Assembly (NCBI GenBank): GCA_016868315.1
Contig: VGHE01000004.1
Coordinates: forward strand, 62,001-126,000
From: Betaproteobacteria bacterium
Lineage (GTDB): Bacteria; Bdellovibrionota_B; Oligoflexia; Silvanigrellales; Silvanigrellaceae
Length of the DNA stretch: 64,000 bases
Reading direction: 5' to 3'
This document shows, piece after piece, positions 16,029 to 25,946 of this stretch. The notes below the pieces were generated by a model. The model did no database searches and had not been told where the DNA came from. It saw only the letters and a list, made by a program, of their open reading frames with translations. The first letter of the stretch is position 1. Each line of letters begins with the position of its first letter. The translations under genes were made by a program, and so were the position numbers.

Positions 16029-17838
16029 GACAAAAAGGAACCATGGATGGTTCACCTTGAGGTCGCAAAATGACATCCGGTTTCGGATCAACGTCTTTGC
16101 GGGCGCTATTGCTATTGCTGGCACTATCATGATCATGCGCTACGCGCAGCTTGCCGTTTTTCCCACTCAACTGAATGAAAAGCTGCGAAACCAAGCAAGC
16201 CGACAATTCGAATCTGAAGTGAAGCTCCTTCCACCACGTGCAAAAATTGTTGACCGCAGCGGTAGAACGTTAGCCGTCAGCGTGCTTCATCCGAGTATAT
16301 TTGCGATTCCAAAGCGACTCCCAAAGGACAATGAGACTCTCGATAAAATCGCCAAGACGCTCAAGATTCCAAAGCAGATTCTTCTCGATATGCGTAAGAC
16401 TCGAAAAGGATTTGCCTGGCTTCGTCGGCATATTCCACCGAGCGAATTTGCACACATGGGTGACCTACAGCAGTGGCGCGAGTTCATCGGCGTGGCGGAA
16501 GAACCCAAGCGCATATATCCGGAGAAAGAGGCTGCAGCGCATCTGATTGGATTTGTGGGGCGTGACAACATTGGTCTCGAAGGTGTCGAATCCGTTTTCA
16601 ACTCCGTGCTCAACGGTACACCTCAGGTCGCCAAGGTCACCCGCGATGCGCGCGGGCACATTACGCTCATCACACCAAATGGAGCAGTCCAGCCGGAGCA
16701 TGAAAGCGCACCCCTGCAGCTTTCCATTGATCTCTCCATTCAAGCCACGGCAGAGTCTGCTCTTCGAGATGGTATCCTCAAATCCAAGGCACGGGCAGGT
16801 TCTGCGGTTGTCATGGACGTACAAACCGGAGAACTGTTGGCAATTGCAAGCTACCCAACCTATGACCTCAACACCCCACCCTCCAATCAACCTGAGGCAC
16901 GGCGCTTCCGGCCACTCATGGATGCACTCGAACTGGGGTCAGTTGTAAAGCCACTGTTCATTGCACGCGCCATCGACAAAAAGAAAATCAATCCGAATGA
17001 AAAGTTCAATTGCGAAAACGGTTCCATGCCGGTACCGGGGGGGAAAATTCGCGATACACATCCTCACGGTATGATCGACTCATCTGAGATCATCAAAGTC
17101 AGCAGTAATATTTGCACCTATAAAATCGCTCAGCGACTGGGGCGCACGGGACTTTACGATGCCCTCGGTGCGTTTGGTTTGATTCGTCCACCCGGCACGG
17201 GACTTCCTGGTGAATGGGGCGGACGTGTGGCGCGGCCGGACAGCTGGAAGGAGATGCGCTTTGCCAACATCTCTTTTGGCCAGGGGATTGCCATCAGTAC
17301 GCTGCAAATGACGCGAGCGATGGCCATTCTCACGGGCAACGGAACAGACCCTGGCATTCGAGTTCTCGCCCTCGGAGAAGAACGGGACTCCCTGCAGCCA
17401 GAACTTCCCCCGCTCCGTGTCATCTCGGAGGACACGAGCCGATTAGTAACGAATATGATGCGGGGCGTTGTCGAAGAAGAGGGTGGAACGGGACGACTCG
17501 CCTCAATCTCCGGTCTGACTGTCGCAGGAAAAACAGGAACGGCTCAGAAATATGACCCGAAGACACGCTCTTACAGCGAGCGTATCGCAACATTTACCGG
17601 AGTAGTGCCTGCAGAAAAGCCAAGACTCGCAATCACAGTTGTGATTGACGAACCACAAGTCAGACCCGCCTACGGTGGTGTTCTCGCAGGACCCGTTTTC
17701 TCAGAGATCGGACAAAAGGCAATCAACTATCTCAATTCGCGTGGTCTCATTCAGCTCGACTCAACACAGAGCCCTCCACCGCTTTCGCCTTTGGCAAAGC
17801 GTGGCGGAAACGGAGACAAGGCGCATGATAGGCACTGA
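15991..17838 (+). CDS. ftsI: Septal peptidoglycan transpeptidase FtsI (PBP3)
   Basis: A class B penicillin-binding protein of about 615 residues. One membrane segment (INVFAGAIAIAGTIMIMRYAQL) is followed by the PBP dimerisation domain (PPRAKIVDRSGRTLAVSV) and the transpeptidase domain with SVVK (active-site Ser in LELGSVVKP), SSN (KVSSNICTYK) and KTGTAQ. No PASTA domains are present. It cross-links septal wall together with FtsW. The start is uncertain: ATG 15991 overlaps ftsL by 38 bases, while TTG 16012 has GGAG 9 bases upstream and overlaps by 17. The 3' end overlaps murE by 14 bases. Confidence 0.92.
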   Translation: MDWRTLALKRILKTKRNHGWFTLRSQNDIRFRINVFAGAIAIAGTIMIMRYAQLAVFPTQLNEKLRNQASRQFESEVKLLPPRAKIVDRSGRTLAVSVLHPSIFAIPKRLPKDNETLDKIAKTLKIPKQILLDMRKTRKGFAWLRRHIPPSEFAHMGDLQQWREFIGVAEEPKRIYPEKEAAAHLIGFVGRDNIGLEGVESVFNSVLNGTPQVAKVTRDARGHITLITPNGAVQPEHESAPLQLSIDLSIQATAESALRDGILKSKARAGSAVVMDVQTGELLAIASYPTYDLNTPPSNQPEARRFRPLMDALELGSVVKPLFIARAIDKKKINPNEKFNCENGSMPVPGGKIRDTHPHGMIDSSEIIKVSSNICTYKIAQRLGRTGLYDALGAFGLIRPPGTGLPGEWGGRVARPDSWKEMRFANISFGQGIAISTLQMTRAMAILTGNGTDPGIRVLALGEERDSLQPELPPLRVISEDTSRLVTNMMRGVVEEEGGTGRLASISGLTVAGKTGTAQKYDPKTRSYSERIATFTGVVPAEKPRLAITVVIDEPQVRPAYGGVLAGPVFSEIGQKAINYLNSRGLIQLDSTQSPPPLSPLAKRGGNGDKAHDRH

Positions 17839-19516
17839 GCTCGACCAAAATTTCTACATCCAACCCGGCAAGGCTTTGCTTCTGCTCGAGGTAGAAAGTC
17901 TTCTTGCCGAGACTCCCCCTGAGGCTTCGCCACTGCGCAGAACTGATACAAACCAGGATCTACCGTTGGTCTGGGACAGCCGAAGACTTTCTGAGCACAC
18001 TGGCTTGGTCGTTTTTATTGCCCGTAAAACCTCTCGGCACGACACACACAATCTGGTTGAGCAGCTTCTCAGTGCAGGACATGTTGTTGTTGCCGAGGAG
18101 CAATCTCTGGAAAAATTAGCTTATGAGTTGCACGGTGCAAAAGCGGCATGGTTCGATGAAATAAAAAAACATCCTCACCTTATTCTCTGCACAAACTCTG
18201 AGCGAGCCCGTGATCTTCTCGTCAAGGACTGTAGCAAGCTGAATACCGAACAATGGACAACCATTGCCATCACCGGAACCAATGGGAAGACAAGCACAAC
18301 ACAAATGACGGCGACATTACTTGAGGAACTCAGTCGGCAGCCTGTGTTGCGGCTGGGAACTTTAGGCATACAAGTAGGCTCGCATATGTGGGATAACCCT
18401 TTTCCCACCATGCCTGACTATCCTGGCCTTCTCTCGGCGCTACGCGCTGCAAAGAACGATTTTGAGTGCCGCCAAGTTGTGATGGAGGCAACGAGTATTG
18501 GTCTAGATGAAAACCGACTCGGTGACTGGCCAGTGCACTGTGCTGCGTATCTGAATTTGAGCCAGGATCATCTCGACTATCACGGCACGATGGAGCTCTA
18601 TCTTGAGGCCAAACTGAATCTCTTCAAACGCTGTCTAAGCCACGATGGACAGGCGATCATCAATTGCATGGACGCCTATTGGCAGAGTGCAGTTGCCGCT
18701 GCAAAAGGAAAGAATCGATTTTGTGTCGGTTTCGGGACTGCTGCCGAGAAAAACAATTTCTTCCGCGAGGCGCGGCCGCATTTCGCAGGCTGCAGATTTC
18801 TTGAGGTCAGCCACCGCCGCAGCACAACATCCGGAATTTCTGGTCAATGGACACTTTGGCTCGATCCGCACAACCATTCCGGAGAGTGTCAGTATCACGT
18901 CCAGCTGCTCGGCGAAGTGCAGCACGAAAATCTCGCTGCATCGGCTGCCATGATGATCTCTCTTGGCTATCCCCTCTCTCAGATTTCGCAGGTCACCGGA
19001 AGCGTGCGTTCCATCCCTGGCCGCCTCGAACCCGTGGCTTCCGCGGGAGTCGGAACGAACCTACCCTGTGTCTTGGTTGACTATGCTCACTCTCCTGATG
19101 CGCTTGAGAAGACAATTAAAACCTGTCGTGCACTTTTGCCCCCGGAGGGCAAACTCATTTGTGTCTTCGGATGTGGCGGTGACAGGGATCCAGGCAAACG
19201 CCCCAAGATGGGACAAATAGCGTCCAACCTTGCCGACAAGGTCTGGTGCACCTCAGACAATCCGCGTACGGAGGATCCCGAGAGAATCCTCCGCGATATT
19301 GAGCTCGGAGTCCTGCCCGCCCGCAAGGCGATTTGCAACACCCAGGTCGACCGCGCACAAGCCATCTCCGAAGCCATCAGCGCGGCACAGCCACAGGATC
19401 TTGTTCTTGTTGCAGGAAAAGGTCACGAGGATTACCAGATTATCGGAACAACAAAGTATCCGTTCTCTGACTCCGAGGTTGCTCGACGAGCTCTAGCAGC
19501 AAAAAATAGAAATTGA
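17825..19516 (+). CDS. murE: UDP-MurNAc-tripeptide synthetase MurE, diaminopimelate type
   Basis: A 563-residue Mur ligase that adds the third stem residue. It has the P-loop GTNGKTSTT, the central substrate region with LSQDHLDYHG, and the C-terminal motif CTSDNPRTEDP; DNPR is the family signature for meso-diaminopimelate selection. About 60 residues longer than typical MurE, mainly in the N-terminal domain. ATG 17825 has GGAG 9 bases upstream and overlaps ftsI by 14 bases (ATGATAGGCACTGA). murF, normally next, is absent: mraY begins 24 bases after the stop. Confidence 0.95.
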   Translation: MIGTELDQNFYIQPGKALLLLEVESLLAETPPEASPLRRTDTNQDLPLVWDSRRLSEHTGLVVFIARKTSRHDTHNLVEQLLSAGHVVVAEEQSLEKLAYELHGAKAAWFDEIKKHPHLILCTNSERARDLLVKDCSKLNTEQWTTIAITGTNGKTSTTQMTATLLEELSRQPVLRLGTLGIQVGSHMWDNPFPTMPDYPGLLSALRAAKNDFECRQVVMEATSIGLDENRLGDWPVHCAAYLNLSQDHLDYHGTMELYLEAKLNLFKRCLSHDGQAIINCMDAYWQSAVAAAKGKNRFCVGFGTAAEKNNFFREARPHFAGCRFLEVSHRRSTTSGISGQWTLWLDPHNHSGECQYHVQLLGEVQHENLAASAAMMISLGYPLSQISQVTGSVRSIPGRLEPVASAGVGTNLPCVLVDYAHSPDALEKTIKTCRALLPPEGKLICVFGCGGDRDPGKRPKMGQIASNLADKVWCTSDNPRTEDPERILRDIELGVLPARKAICNTQVDRAQAISEAISAAQPQDLVLVAGKGHEDYQIIGTTKYPFSDSEVARRALAAKNRN

Positions 19517-19540
19517 GATCATAAAGAGGGCCAGCGTCAC

Positions 19541-20647
19541 ATGCTTTTGCTTCTGATCCATCACCTGACACAGTTTGAGCGAAAGCTAAACGCTCTTTCA
19601 TATTTGTCGAGCCGAGCCATTCTGGCTCTCATGACCTCCATTTTAATTTCGCTCATACTTTACCCGCCGTTAATTCGGCGCCTGCGTGCTCTCAAACTGG
19701 GTCAGCCGATCCGCGAATTAGGACCGGAAACTCACTTTGAAAAAAAAGGCACACCGACAATGGGTGGTGTGGTGATCATATTCGCAACACTGCTGAGTGC
19801 CTTTCTTTGGATGGATCTCAATAACCATCACCTCTGGACTCTCACGCTCGTGACGTTGACCTTCGGCGGCGTTGGCTTTTTAGATGACTATCTTAAAATA
19901 TCGAAGAAGAATCCGAAGGGCTTGGCGAGTCGCTACAAGTATCTCGGTCTATCGGTTGGAGCGTGCATTGCGCTAGCGTGGCATCTTAATCAGTCGGGAG
20001 TGCCGGGCCCTGGTGGCGCGATAGGTTCATCGCTCACAAACGTTCAAATACCTTTTCTCAAAGAGGCTGCTCTCAATCTGGGGTGGCTTTATCTTCCGTT
20101 CGCCTATTTCGTGCTCGTGGGCTCGAGTAACGCAGTGAACCTGACCGATGGTCTTGATGGTCTCGTTATTGGTCCAGTGATCACATGCTCTATTGCACTT
20201 TTGGTTTTGAGCTACGTCACTGGGAACGTCGTTGTGGCCAAATATCTCTACTATCATACAGTGCCTGGTTCCGGCGAGATTACCGTATTTCTTGCCGCGC
20301 TCATCGGAAGTTCGATTGGCTTCCTCTGGTACAATGCATGGCCCGCGCAGGTTTTCATGGGCGACTCAGGTGCTCTCCCGCTGGGAGGAATCCTAGGTGC
20401 AGTGGCCATGATCACTGGTCACGAAATTCTTCTCGTGATCATGGGTGGCGTTTTTGTTGTGGAAGCACTGTCGGTGATCATCCAAGTCGGGTCATTCAAG
20501 ATGCGCCAGAAACGAGTGTTCCGGATGGCTCCGATTCACCATCATTTCGAAAAAGGTGGTTGGCCTGAACAGAAAATCACCGTGCGTGCCTGGATTATCA
20601 GTTTCATGCTCGCACTTCTCAGCATTCTGAGCCTCAAGTTGAGGTAA
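19541..20647 (+). CDS. mraY: Phospho-MurNAc-pentapeptide transferase MraY
   Basis: A 368-residue integral membrane enzyme that makes lipid I from UDP-MurNAc-pentapeptide and undecaprenyl phosphate. Key motifs: KKGTPTMGGVVI, the Asp pair in FLDDYLKI, NLTDGLDGL, WYNAWPAQVFMGDSGALPLGG, and APIHHHFEKGGWPE with the conserved triple His. About ten membrane segments are visible. It stands directly after murE and is separated from murD by 5 bases. Confidence 0.96.
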   Translation: MLLLLIHHLTQFERKLNALSYLSSRAILALMTSILISLILYPPLIRRLRALKLGQPIRELGPETHFEKKGTPTMGGVVIIFATLLSAFLWMDLNNHHLWTLTLVTLTFGGVGFLDDYLKISKKNPKGLASRYKYLGLSVGACIALAWHLNQSGVPGPGGAIGSSLTNVQIPFLKEAALNLGWLYLPFAYFVLVGSSNAVNLTDGLDGLVIGPVITCSIALLVLSYVTGNVVVAKYLYYHTVPGSGEITVFLAALIGSSIGFLWYNAWPAQVFMGDSGALPLGGILGAVAMITGHEILLVIMGGVFVVEALSVIIQVGSFKMRQKRVFRMAPIHHHFEKGGWPEQKITVRAWIISFMLALLSILSLKLR

Positions 20648-20652
20648 GCTAA

Positions 20653-22239
20653 ATGGAAGTCAAAGGAAAAAAGATCTGGATCGTCGGCGCTGCAAAAAGC
20701 GGAGTCGCTGCTGCTCAACTCCTTCATGCGCAGGGCGCGAGGTTGTTTGTCACAGATGCTGCAGAAATCGAGTCCTCTTCAAAAGCCGTTCTCAATGGCT
20801 TGGGCATTGAATTCGAAGAAGGCGGGCATTCGATTGAGAAATTATTGTCCGACGCAGATTTTGTTGTGCTCTCACCTAGCATTCCGCTCGACAAACCACT
20901 TCCCATGTCCGCACGCCAGGCAGGAATTCCCATGGTCAGCGAAATCGAGGTTGCGAGCTGGTTCCTTCCTGAATCCTCATTCGTTGTTGGCATTACCGGG
21001 ACAAACGGCAAAAGCACGACCACGCACTATGCTGCACAACTGCTGACTTTGGGTCAGCTCACCGCGGTTCCCTGCGGCAACTACGGGCGCGCGTTTTGCG
21101 ACACGTTGCTCGATCCGGCGAAATTCAACGCCTATGCCGTCGAAGTGAGCAGCTATCAACTCGAGACAACACTCACCTTTCGACCAAACGTCAGTGTGTT
21201 CCTGAATCTGCAGAACGATCACCTTGCACGCTATGGAACCCTGGATGAATACCTCAAGGCCAAATGGCGGCTCGTGTTGTTGACCCAAAGAAGTGGTCTT
21301 GCCGTTGTCGACAACAACGTCTTCCTTCATGCGCTGCGTCTGGGTCTTGCGCTGCCCGAGTGTCCCGTCGTGATCAGTTATGGATTCCTCAGCAAGAGCG
21401 AAGCAACGGTGGTTATGGACACACACAAAGCCGTTGTTACAAAGAGGAAAAGTTTAGGCCTTTGCTCAGACCAAAGTCTACCACAAGCGAGTTATGGAGC
21501 GTTGGCAAGCCTAGCACTGCCAGTGCTCTCTGAACACAAAATGGCACACGTCTGGTGCACCCGCGGTGACGACGACGAGGGCTCGTTTGAAGTGCACATC
21601 CTTTCTGGGGAAGGTGTACTCAAGGATATAACCTTCAACATCAACGAGCCGGTGTTGCCAGGCGACCACAATCAGCTGAATATTCTGGCGGCATCACTTG
21701 CGGCTCTGCATCTCGGCATGCATCCGAATATCATACGTGCACAATGGCAAAGTAAAACAAGTGTGTATCGGCACCTTGCGCATAGGCTCGAAGATGTCGC
21801 CAAGCACCAAACTCTTCGAGCTTCATCCGGCCGGTCGGTACATGCGCGCATTGTTAACGACTCAAAAGCCACTAATGTTGAAAGCATGCTCGTGGCAGTG
21901 CGCAGCTTCCCACAAGGCTTAAGGCTATTGCTTGGGGGGGAGCCCAAAGGTGACTCGTACGCGGTTTTGGCGCCATTTATCGGAAGCAATGTGATCAAAG
22001 TCTATCCCTTTGGCAAGGCCGCCCCACTCATCTGCCAGCAACTTGCAGGCCTCGGAGATGCGATTGCTAAACCATCTAGGTCAATGCTCGACGCCGCTCA
22101 ATTGGCGCTCGATGAGTGCAGCGATGGCGATGTGGTTCTATTGAGTCCTGCATGTGCCAGTTTTGATGAGTTCAAAAACTTCGAGCACCGCGGCGATTCA
22201 TTTCGCAACTGGGCTTTGCAAAGAGTGATCAACATCTGA
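20653..22239 (+). CDS. murD: UDP-MurNAc-L-alanine:D-glutamate ligase MurD
   Basis: A 528-residue Mur ligase that adds D-glutamate. It begins with an N-terminal Rossmann domain (IWIVGAAKSGVAAAQLLHAQG), the typical MurD start. The P-loop is GITGTNGKSTTTHY, the central domain shows EVSSYQLETT and NLQNDHLARYGTLDEYLKAK, and the C-terminal domain has the phosphate-binding VNDSKATN and LLLGGEPKGDSY, ending with LLSPACASFDEFKNFEHRGDSF. It is about 80 residues longer than most MurD proteins, with extra sequence between residues 255 and 325. Follows mraY by 5 bases. Confidence 0.95.
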   Translation: MEVKGKKIWIVGAAKSGVAAAQLLHAQGARLFVTDAAEIESSSKAVLNGLGIEFEEGGHSIEKLLSDADFVVLSPSIPLDKPLPMSARQAGIPMVSEIEVASWFLPESSFVVGITGTNGKSTTTHYAAQLLTLGQLTAVPCGNYGRAFCDTLLDPAKFNAYAVEVSSYQLETTLTFRPNVSVFLNLQNDHLARYGTLDEYLKAKWRLVLLTQRSGLAVVDNNVFLHALRLGLALPECPVVISYGFLSKSEATVVMDTHKAVVTKRKSLGLCSDQSLPQASYGALASLALPVLSEHKMAHVWCTRGDDDEGSFEVHILSGEGVLKDITFNINEPVLPGDHNQLNILAASLAALHLGMHPNIIRAQWQSKTSVYRHLAHRLEDVAKHQTLRASSGRSVHARIVNDSKATNVESMLVAVRSFPQGLRLLLGGEPKGDSYAVLAPFIGSNVIKVYPFGKAAPLICQQLAGLGDAIAKPSRSMLDAAQLALDECSDGDVVLLSPACASFDEFKNFEHRGDSFRNWALQRVINI

Positions 22240-22283
22240 AACAATGGTGTTGTGGTTGATGATGAACGACGCAGGAGTCATGG

Positions 22284-23435
22284 ATGACGGGCGATCAAAA
22301 ATCGAATGCGACAGCAACAATAAGCGGCTTTGATGCATACGGTGGCCAAACCCTCTGGTTTCCCGTGGTCGCGCTGCTTTCGTTCGGTCTTCTTTTTGTT
22401 TACAGCGCTTCGAGCGTCTATGCAGGGCAAAAATACGGCGACGAATTTCTCTTTGCCAAAAAGCAATTGCTCTACATTCTTCCGGGAGCTCTGGCAGCCG
22501 TTGCAGGAGCGAAGATACCACTTGAAAAAATCCAACGCTGGTCTATTTGGCTGATGTTGGGTGCACTGGCTCTTATGACACTCACCTTGACACCTTTCCT
22601 GGGTAAGAAAATTCTCGGTGCTTCACGCTGGATTTCACTCCACGGTTTCCAATTTCAACCAAGTGAATTTCTCAAGGTCGCCACCGTCATCCACCTCTCT
22701 GCATGCCTTTCAGAAAAGAAAGTGCAGTGGAAGAAGATTCTTCCCATCGGTTTCGGATTCGCTATTCTGCTGCGACAGCCAGACTTTGGTACTGTCGTTA
22801 TCTTGCTTGTGGGACTCTCCTCCATTCTCTTTTTTCACGGCATACCCAAGAGATATTTCTTAGGGGGACTCGCCGCTCTGCTCCCTCTGTTGGCAATACT
22901 AGCAATTGCTGCGCCCTACAGGCTCAAGCGTATTGTGACGTTTCTCGATCCGTTTGCGGATCCACTCGGCTCAGGGTTTCAGGTCATTCAATCTTTTGTG
23001 GCTATTGCGAGCGGCGGGTTCTTTGGCAAAGGTCTAGGTGGAAGTCAGCAAAAGTTATTTTTTCTCCCGGAAGCACACACCGACTTTATTCTCTCGGTGA
23101 TCGGAGAAGAGATGGGATTTGTTGGAATTCTAATCATCTTCCTGATTTACATCATGCTTTTCTATTCCCTTTTGCAGCTTCTTGTCGCTGTAACTGAACC
23201 TTTCCACAGAATGGTGACGGCCGGCTTGTTAGCCATGCTGGCCGCCTCGACACTCGTCAACATGGGTGTGTGTGCGGGTATGCTTCCCACGAAAGGCCTC
23301 ACCCTGCCCTTTATTTCATCTGGTGGTTCATCGCTTGTCGCAAATCTTTTTGCCATGGGACTGCTGGCACAAATTCACGCCAGGGCATACATCCGCCAGA
23401 CAGGAGGCTCTGCGGGACATGTTCAAGGCAATTGA
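22284..23435 (+). CDS. ftsW: Septal peptidoglycan glycosyltransferase FtsW
   Basis: A 383-residue SEDS polymerase with about ten membrane helices. Conserved features are YSASSVYA near the N-terminus, GASRWISLHGFQFQPSEFLK, the loop LLRQPDFGT with the catalytic Asp, EAHTDFILSVIGEEMGF and LPFISSGGSSL. It polymerises lipid II at the septum together with FtsI. AGGAG stands 8 bases before the ATG. Its end overlaps murC by 17 bases, and murG, usually between ftsW and murC, is absent. Confidence 0.95.
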   Translation: MTGDQKSNATATISGFDAYGGQTLWFPVVALLSFGLLFVYSASSVYAGQKYGDEFLFAKKQLLYILPGALAAVAGAKIPLEKIQRWSIWLMLGALALMTLTLTPFLGKKILGASRWISLHGFQFQPSEFLKVATVIHLSACLSEKKVQWKKILPIGFGFAILLRQPDFGTVVILLVGLSSILFFHGIPKRYFLGGLAALLPLLAILAIAAPYRLKRIVTFLDPFADPLGSGFQVIQSFVAIASGGFFGKGLGGSQQKLFFLPEAHTDFILSVIGEEMGFVGILIIFLIYIMLFYSLLQLLVAVTEPFHRMVTAGLLAMLAASTLVNMGVCAGMLPTKGLTLPFISSGGSSLVANLFAMGLLAQIHARAYIRQTGGSAGHVQGN

Positions 23436-24834
23436 CAGTATTCACTTCATTGGAGTTGGTGGGAGCGGGATGTCCGGTCTCGCAGAGGTCTTGCTCAATC
23501 TGGGATACAAGGTGAGCGGCAGCGACATCAAACGCTCTGCAACCATCGAACGGCTCGAAAAACTAGGCGCTAGGATCTTTCCTTTTCACGAGGCAGAGAA
23601 CATTGTCGGAGTGCAGGTTGTTGTCGTGAGTAGCGCAATTCAGAGCCACAATCCCGAAATTAAAGCAGCGCAGTCCGCTCGTATTCCTATCATTCACCGC
23701 TCCGAAATGCTCGCCGAACTGATGCGTCTTAAGTATGGGGTGGTGGTTGCCGGCACACACGGTAAGACAACAACGACAAGCATCCTGGCTCATGTCCTGC
23801 ACGCAGCCCAGCTCGATCCCACTGTGGTTATTGGTGGCATTCTCAATTCAACCGATTCAAATGCCCAGCTTGGGCGGGGAGATTGGTTTCTCGCTGAGGC
23901 CGACGAAAGCGATGGAAGCTTCCTCAGGCTGAGCCCAACGATCGCAGTTGTGACCAACATCGACAAAGATCACATGGATCACTATTCGAGTTACGATGAA
24001 ATCCTCGATGCATTCCGCTCATTTCTCGACAAAGTCCCATTTTATGGCGCCATTTGTGCTTGCATTGATGACCCTGGAGTGCGTCGCGTTCTTCCCGACG
24101 TGCGCCGCAAGTGCATTACTTTTGGACTCTCTGCAGAGGCTGACGTGACGGCTGTGGACATCAAGCCCAACGGCCCAACCACGCAATTCACACCGGTCAT
24201 CTTTGGGGAAAAAGGAACTCCCATAACCTTGAAGATGCCGGGTCGCTACAATGTTCAAAACGCCCTGGCGAGTGTTGCGGTCGGTGTGATTCTCGAATTG
24301 AAGGAACAGAATGTAAGCAACGCTATCTCGGGCTTTCAGGGCGTGCTGCACCGCTTCACAGCGCTCGGTACTGTGAAGCGGATAACGGTTGTCGATGACT
24401 ACGCCCATAACCCCAAAAAAATCAGCACCGTGCTTAATGGTATTCGAGAGAGCTGGCCAAACCACAAGGTCTGTGCCGTGTTTCAGCCCCACCGTTACAG
24501 CCGCGTCAAGCATTTGGCGGACGAGTTCTCGGAGTCGTTTGCCAGTGCTGATTGTGTCATCGTGACGCCCGTTTACTCTGCGGGTGAAAAACCCATGGAA
24601 GGCTGTGATCACGAGAGTTTGGCCGCCCTCATCAGAAGCCGACACCCAAACCACGACAGTGCCGCAATTCTGACCTGTCAAAACCTCGAACAGGCCGTAT
24701 CCCTCGCCAAAGCGTTCGCGTGCAAACATGATGGAGATGCAAAAGGTTGCACCGGCGTACTGGTCATCACCCTCGGCGCAGGAGATGTTCAGCGCGTCGG
24801 CACTCACCTTTTGGATGCATTACAAACGCCATAA
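23419..24834 (+). CDS. murC: UDP-MurNAc:L-alanine ligase MurC
   Basis: A 471-residue Mur ligase that attaches the first amino acid, L-Ala. The N-terminus reads IHFIGVGGSGMSGLAEVLLN, typical of MurC. The P-loop is GTHGKTTTTS, followed by EADESDGSFL, NIDKDHMDHY, and the C-terminal VDDYAHNPKKI and FQPHRYSR. ATG 23419 is inside the end of ftsW; GGAGG lies 11 bases upstream. An upstream in-frame extension to 23266 is only the ftsW sequence read in another frame. ftsQ starts 8 bases after the stop; murB and ddl are not present. Confidence 0.96.
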   Translation: MFKAIDSIHFIGVGGSGMSGLAEVLLNLGYKVSGSDIKRSATIERLEKLGARIFPFHEAENIVGVQVVVVSSAIQSHNPEIKAAQSARIPIIHRSEMLAELMRLKYGVVVAGTHGKTTTTSILAHVLHAAQLDPTVVIGGILNSTDSNAQLGRGDWFLAEADESDGSFLRLSPTIAVVTNIDKDHMDHYSSYDEILDAFRSFLDKVPFYGAICACIDDPGVRRVLPDVRRKCITFGLSAEADVTAVDIKPNGPTTQFTPVIFGEKGTPITLKMPGRYNVQNALASVAVGVILELKEQNVSNAISGFQGVLHRFTALGTVKRITVVDDYAHNPKKISTVLNGIRESWPNHKVCAVFQPHRYSRVKHLADEFSESFASADCVIVTPVYSAGEKPMEGCDHESLAALIRSRHPNHDSAAILTCQNLEQAVSLAKAFACKHDGDAKGCTGVLVITLGAGDVQRVGTHLLDALQTP

Positions 24835-24842
24835 GGGGATCT

Positions 24843-25946
24843 ATGTCCCAACTCAAAAAACAGGATGTGGTCGGACGTAAACCCGTTCGACGCAAAGCAC
24901 CAACGAGCTCGTCTGCTGCGAAGCCCAAAAGCGCTTCGTTGTGGGGCACGGGTCTACGCGCCTGCAGGACTGCCTTTCATTGGATTTCGGTTCCATTCCA
25001 GATGTCGCTCAAGCGCTGGCCCAAGGCAACGCTTATCGTGACTCTTGGTGCCTCGGCGACCGCTGCTTTGGGTTATGGAATTTTTCTCGCTATGGATTCG
25101 CTCACAAGCGCTCTGCCAGAGCGTCTCGAAATCAACAGTCCCCGCCCCGATCTCCACGCCGCAATTTCCACATTGGCCTCGGATACTCTCCAGACTGCAC
25201 GCCGTGAGCAGTGGACACGTTCCGCACTGACCGACAAACTCCTCTCACGCATCTCGATGGTGGACGGAGTCGATGAAGTCTCGGTGCGTGCTGGAATCGA
25301 TCGCAAGATGCGCATCAATGTTGTTGCTCAAGCGCCACTTCTTGTGCTCGAAGGCAAAGGTAATGAGCGAATTCTTATCGGAAGCAAGTTTAAGATTATT
25401 GCTCGTGGACTTGGAGCAACCGACTACGCTCATCTACCTCAACTTGAGGCTCCTGAGCTGAATTTGAACATCCGCGCTTCGCGTGAAAAGAAGAAAACAC
25501 AAACTGGTCTCTTTCTGAAACCAAATTCCTTTTCGAGTGCAAACGTGCGCTGGCTTAGTCAGCAATCAATTCGTATAAATTCGCTTTTTGAGAGCGAAAA
25601 AATTCCCGTTGACGTTGAGAAAATTCTTTACCGCAACGGCTCGGGATTTTCTGCGCTGGTCAAGCACCGCGAGACGTTGGGGCAAGTCGTTGCCGAGCCT
25701 GTTCAAACAAATCCACGTGCTGCAACTGCACCGACAGCCGTGAGCACGACTCCCAATGTTCACAAATTCACAATCATTTTGGGTGAGAATCAATTTCAAG
25801 AAAAGTTTTCTAGGCTTCAACAAATCATCCAGGATCTCCGGCTAAAGAGATCACCTGTGGATCAAATTGACCTCGCTTTTTCGGACAAAGCCATCATCCG
25901 CATGAGCGAGCAATTGACTGATGTCAAACGAGGAGGTTTGCAATGA
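24843..25946 (+). CDS. ftsQ: Cell division protein FtsQ
   Basis: A 367-residue bitopic protein: a basic cytoplasmic N-terminus of about 65 residues, one membrane segment (ATLIVTLGASATAALGYGIFLAM), then a POTRA-like region (SALTDKLLSRISMVDGVDEVSVRAGIDRKMRINVVAQAPLL) with the typical VDEVSV...V.V pattern of FtsQ/DivIB. The C-terminal half is weakly conserved. FtsQ links early and late divisome proteins. AAGGGG precedes ATG 24843. The stop overlaps the ftsA start by 4 bases (ATGA). Confidence 0.88.
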   Translation: MSQLKKQDVVGRKPVRRKAPTSSSAAKPKSASLWGTGLRACRTAFHWISVPFQMSLKRWPKATLIVTLGASATAALGYGIFLAMDSLTSALPERLEINSPRPDLHAAISTLASDTLQTARREQWTRSALTDKLLSRISMVDGVDEVSVRAGIDRKMRINVVAQAPLLVLEGKGNERILIGSKFKIIARGLGATDYAHLPQLEAPELNLNIRASREKKKTQTGLFLKPNSFSSANVRWLSQQSIRINSLFESEKIPVDVEKILYRNGSGFSALVKHRETLGQVVAEPVQTNPRAATAPTAVSTTPNVHKFTIILGENQFQEKFSRLQQIIQDLRLKRSPVDQIDLAFSDKAIIRMSEQLTDVKRGGLQ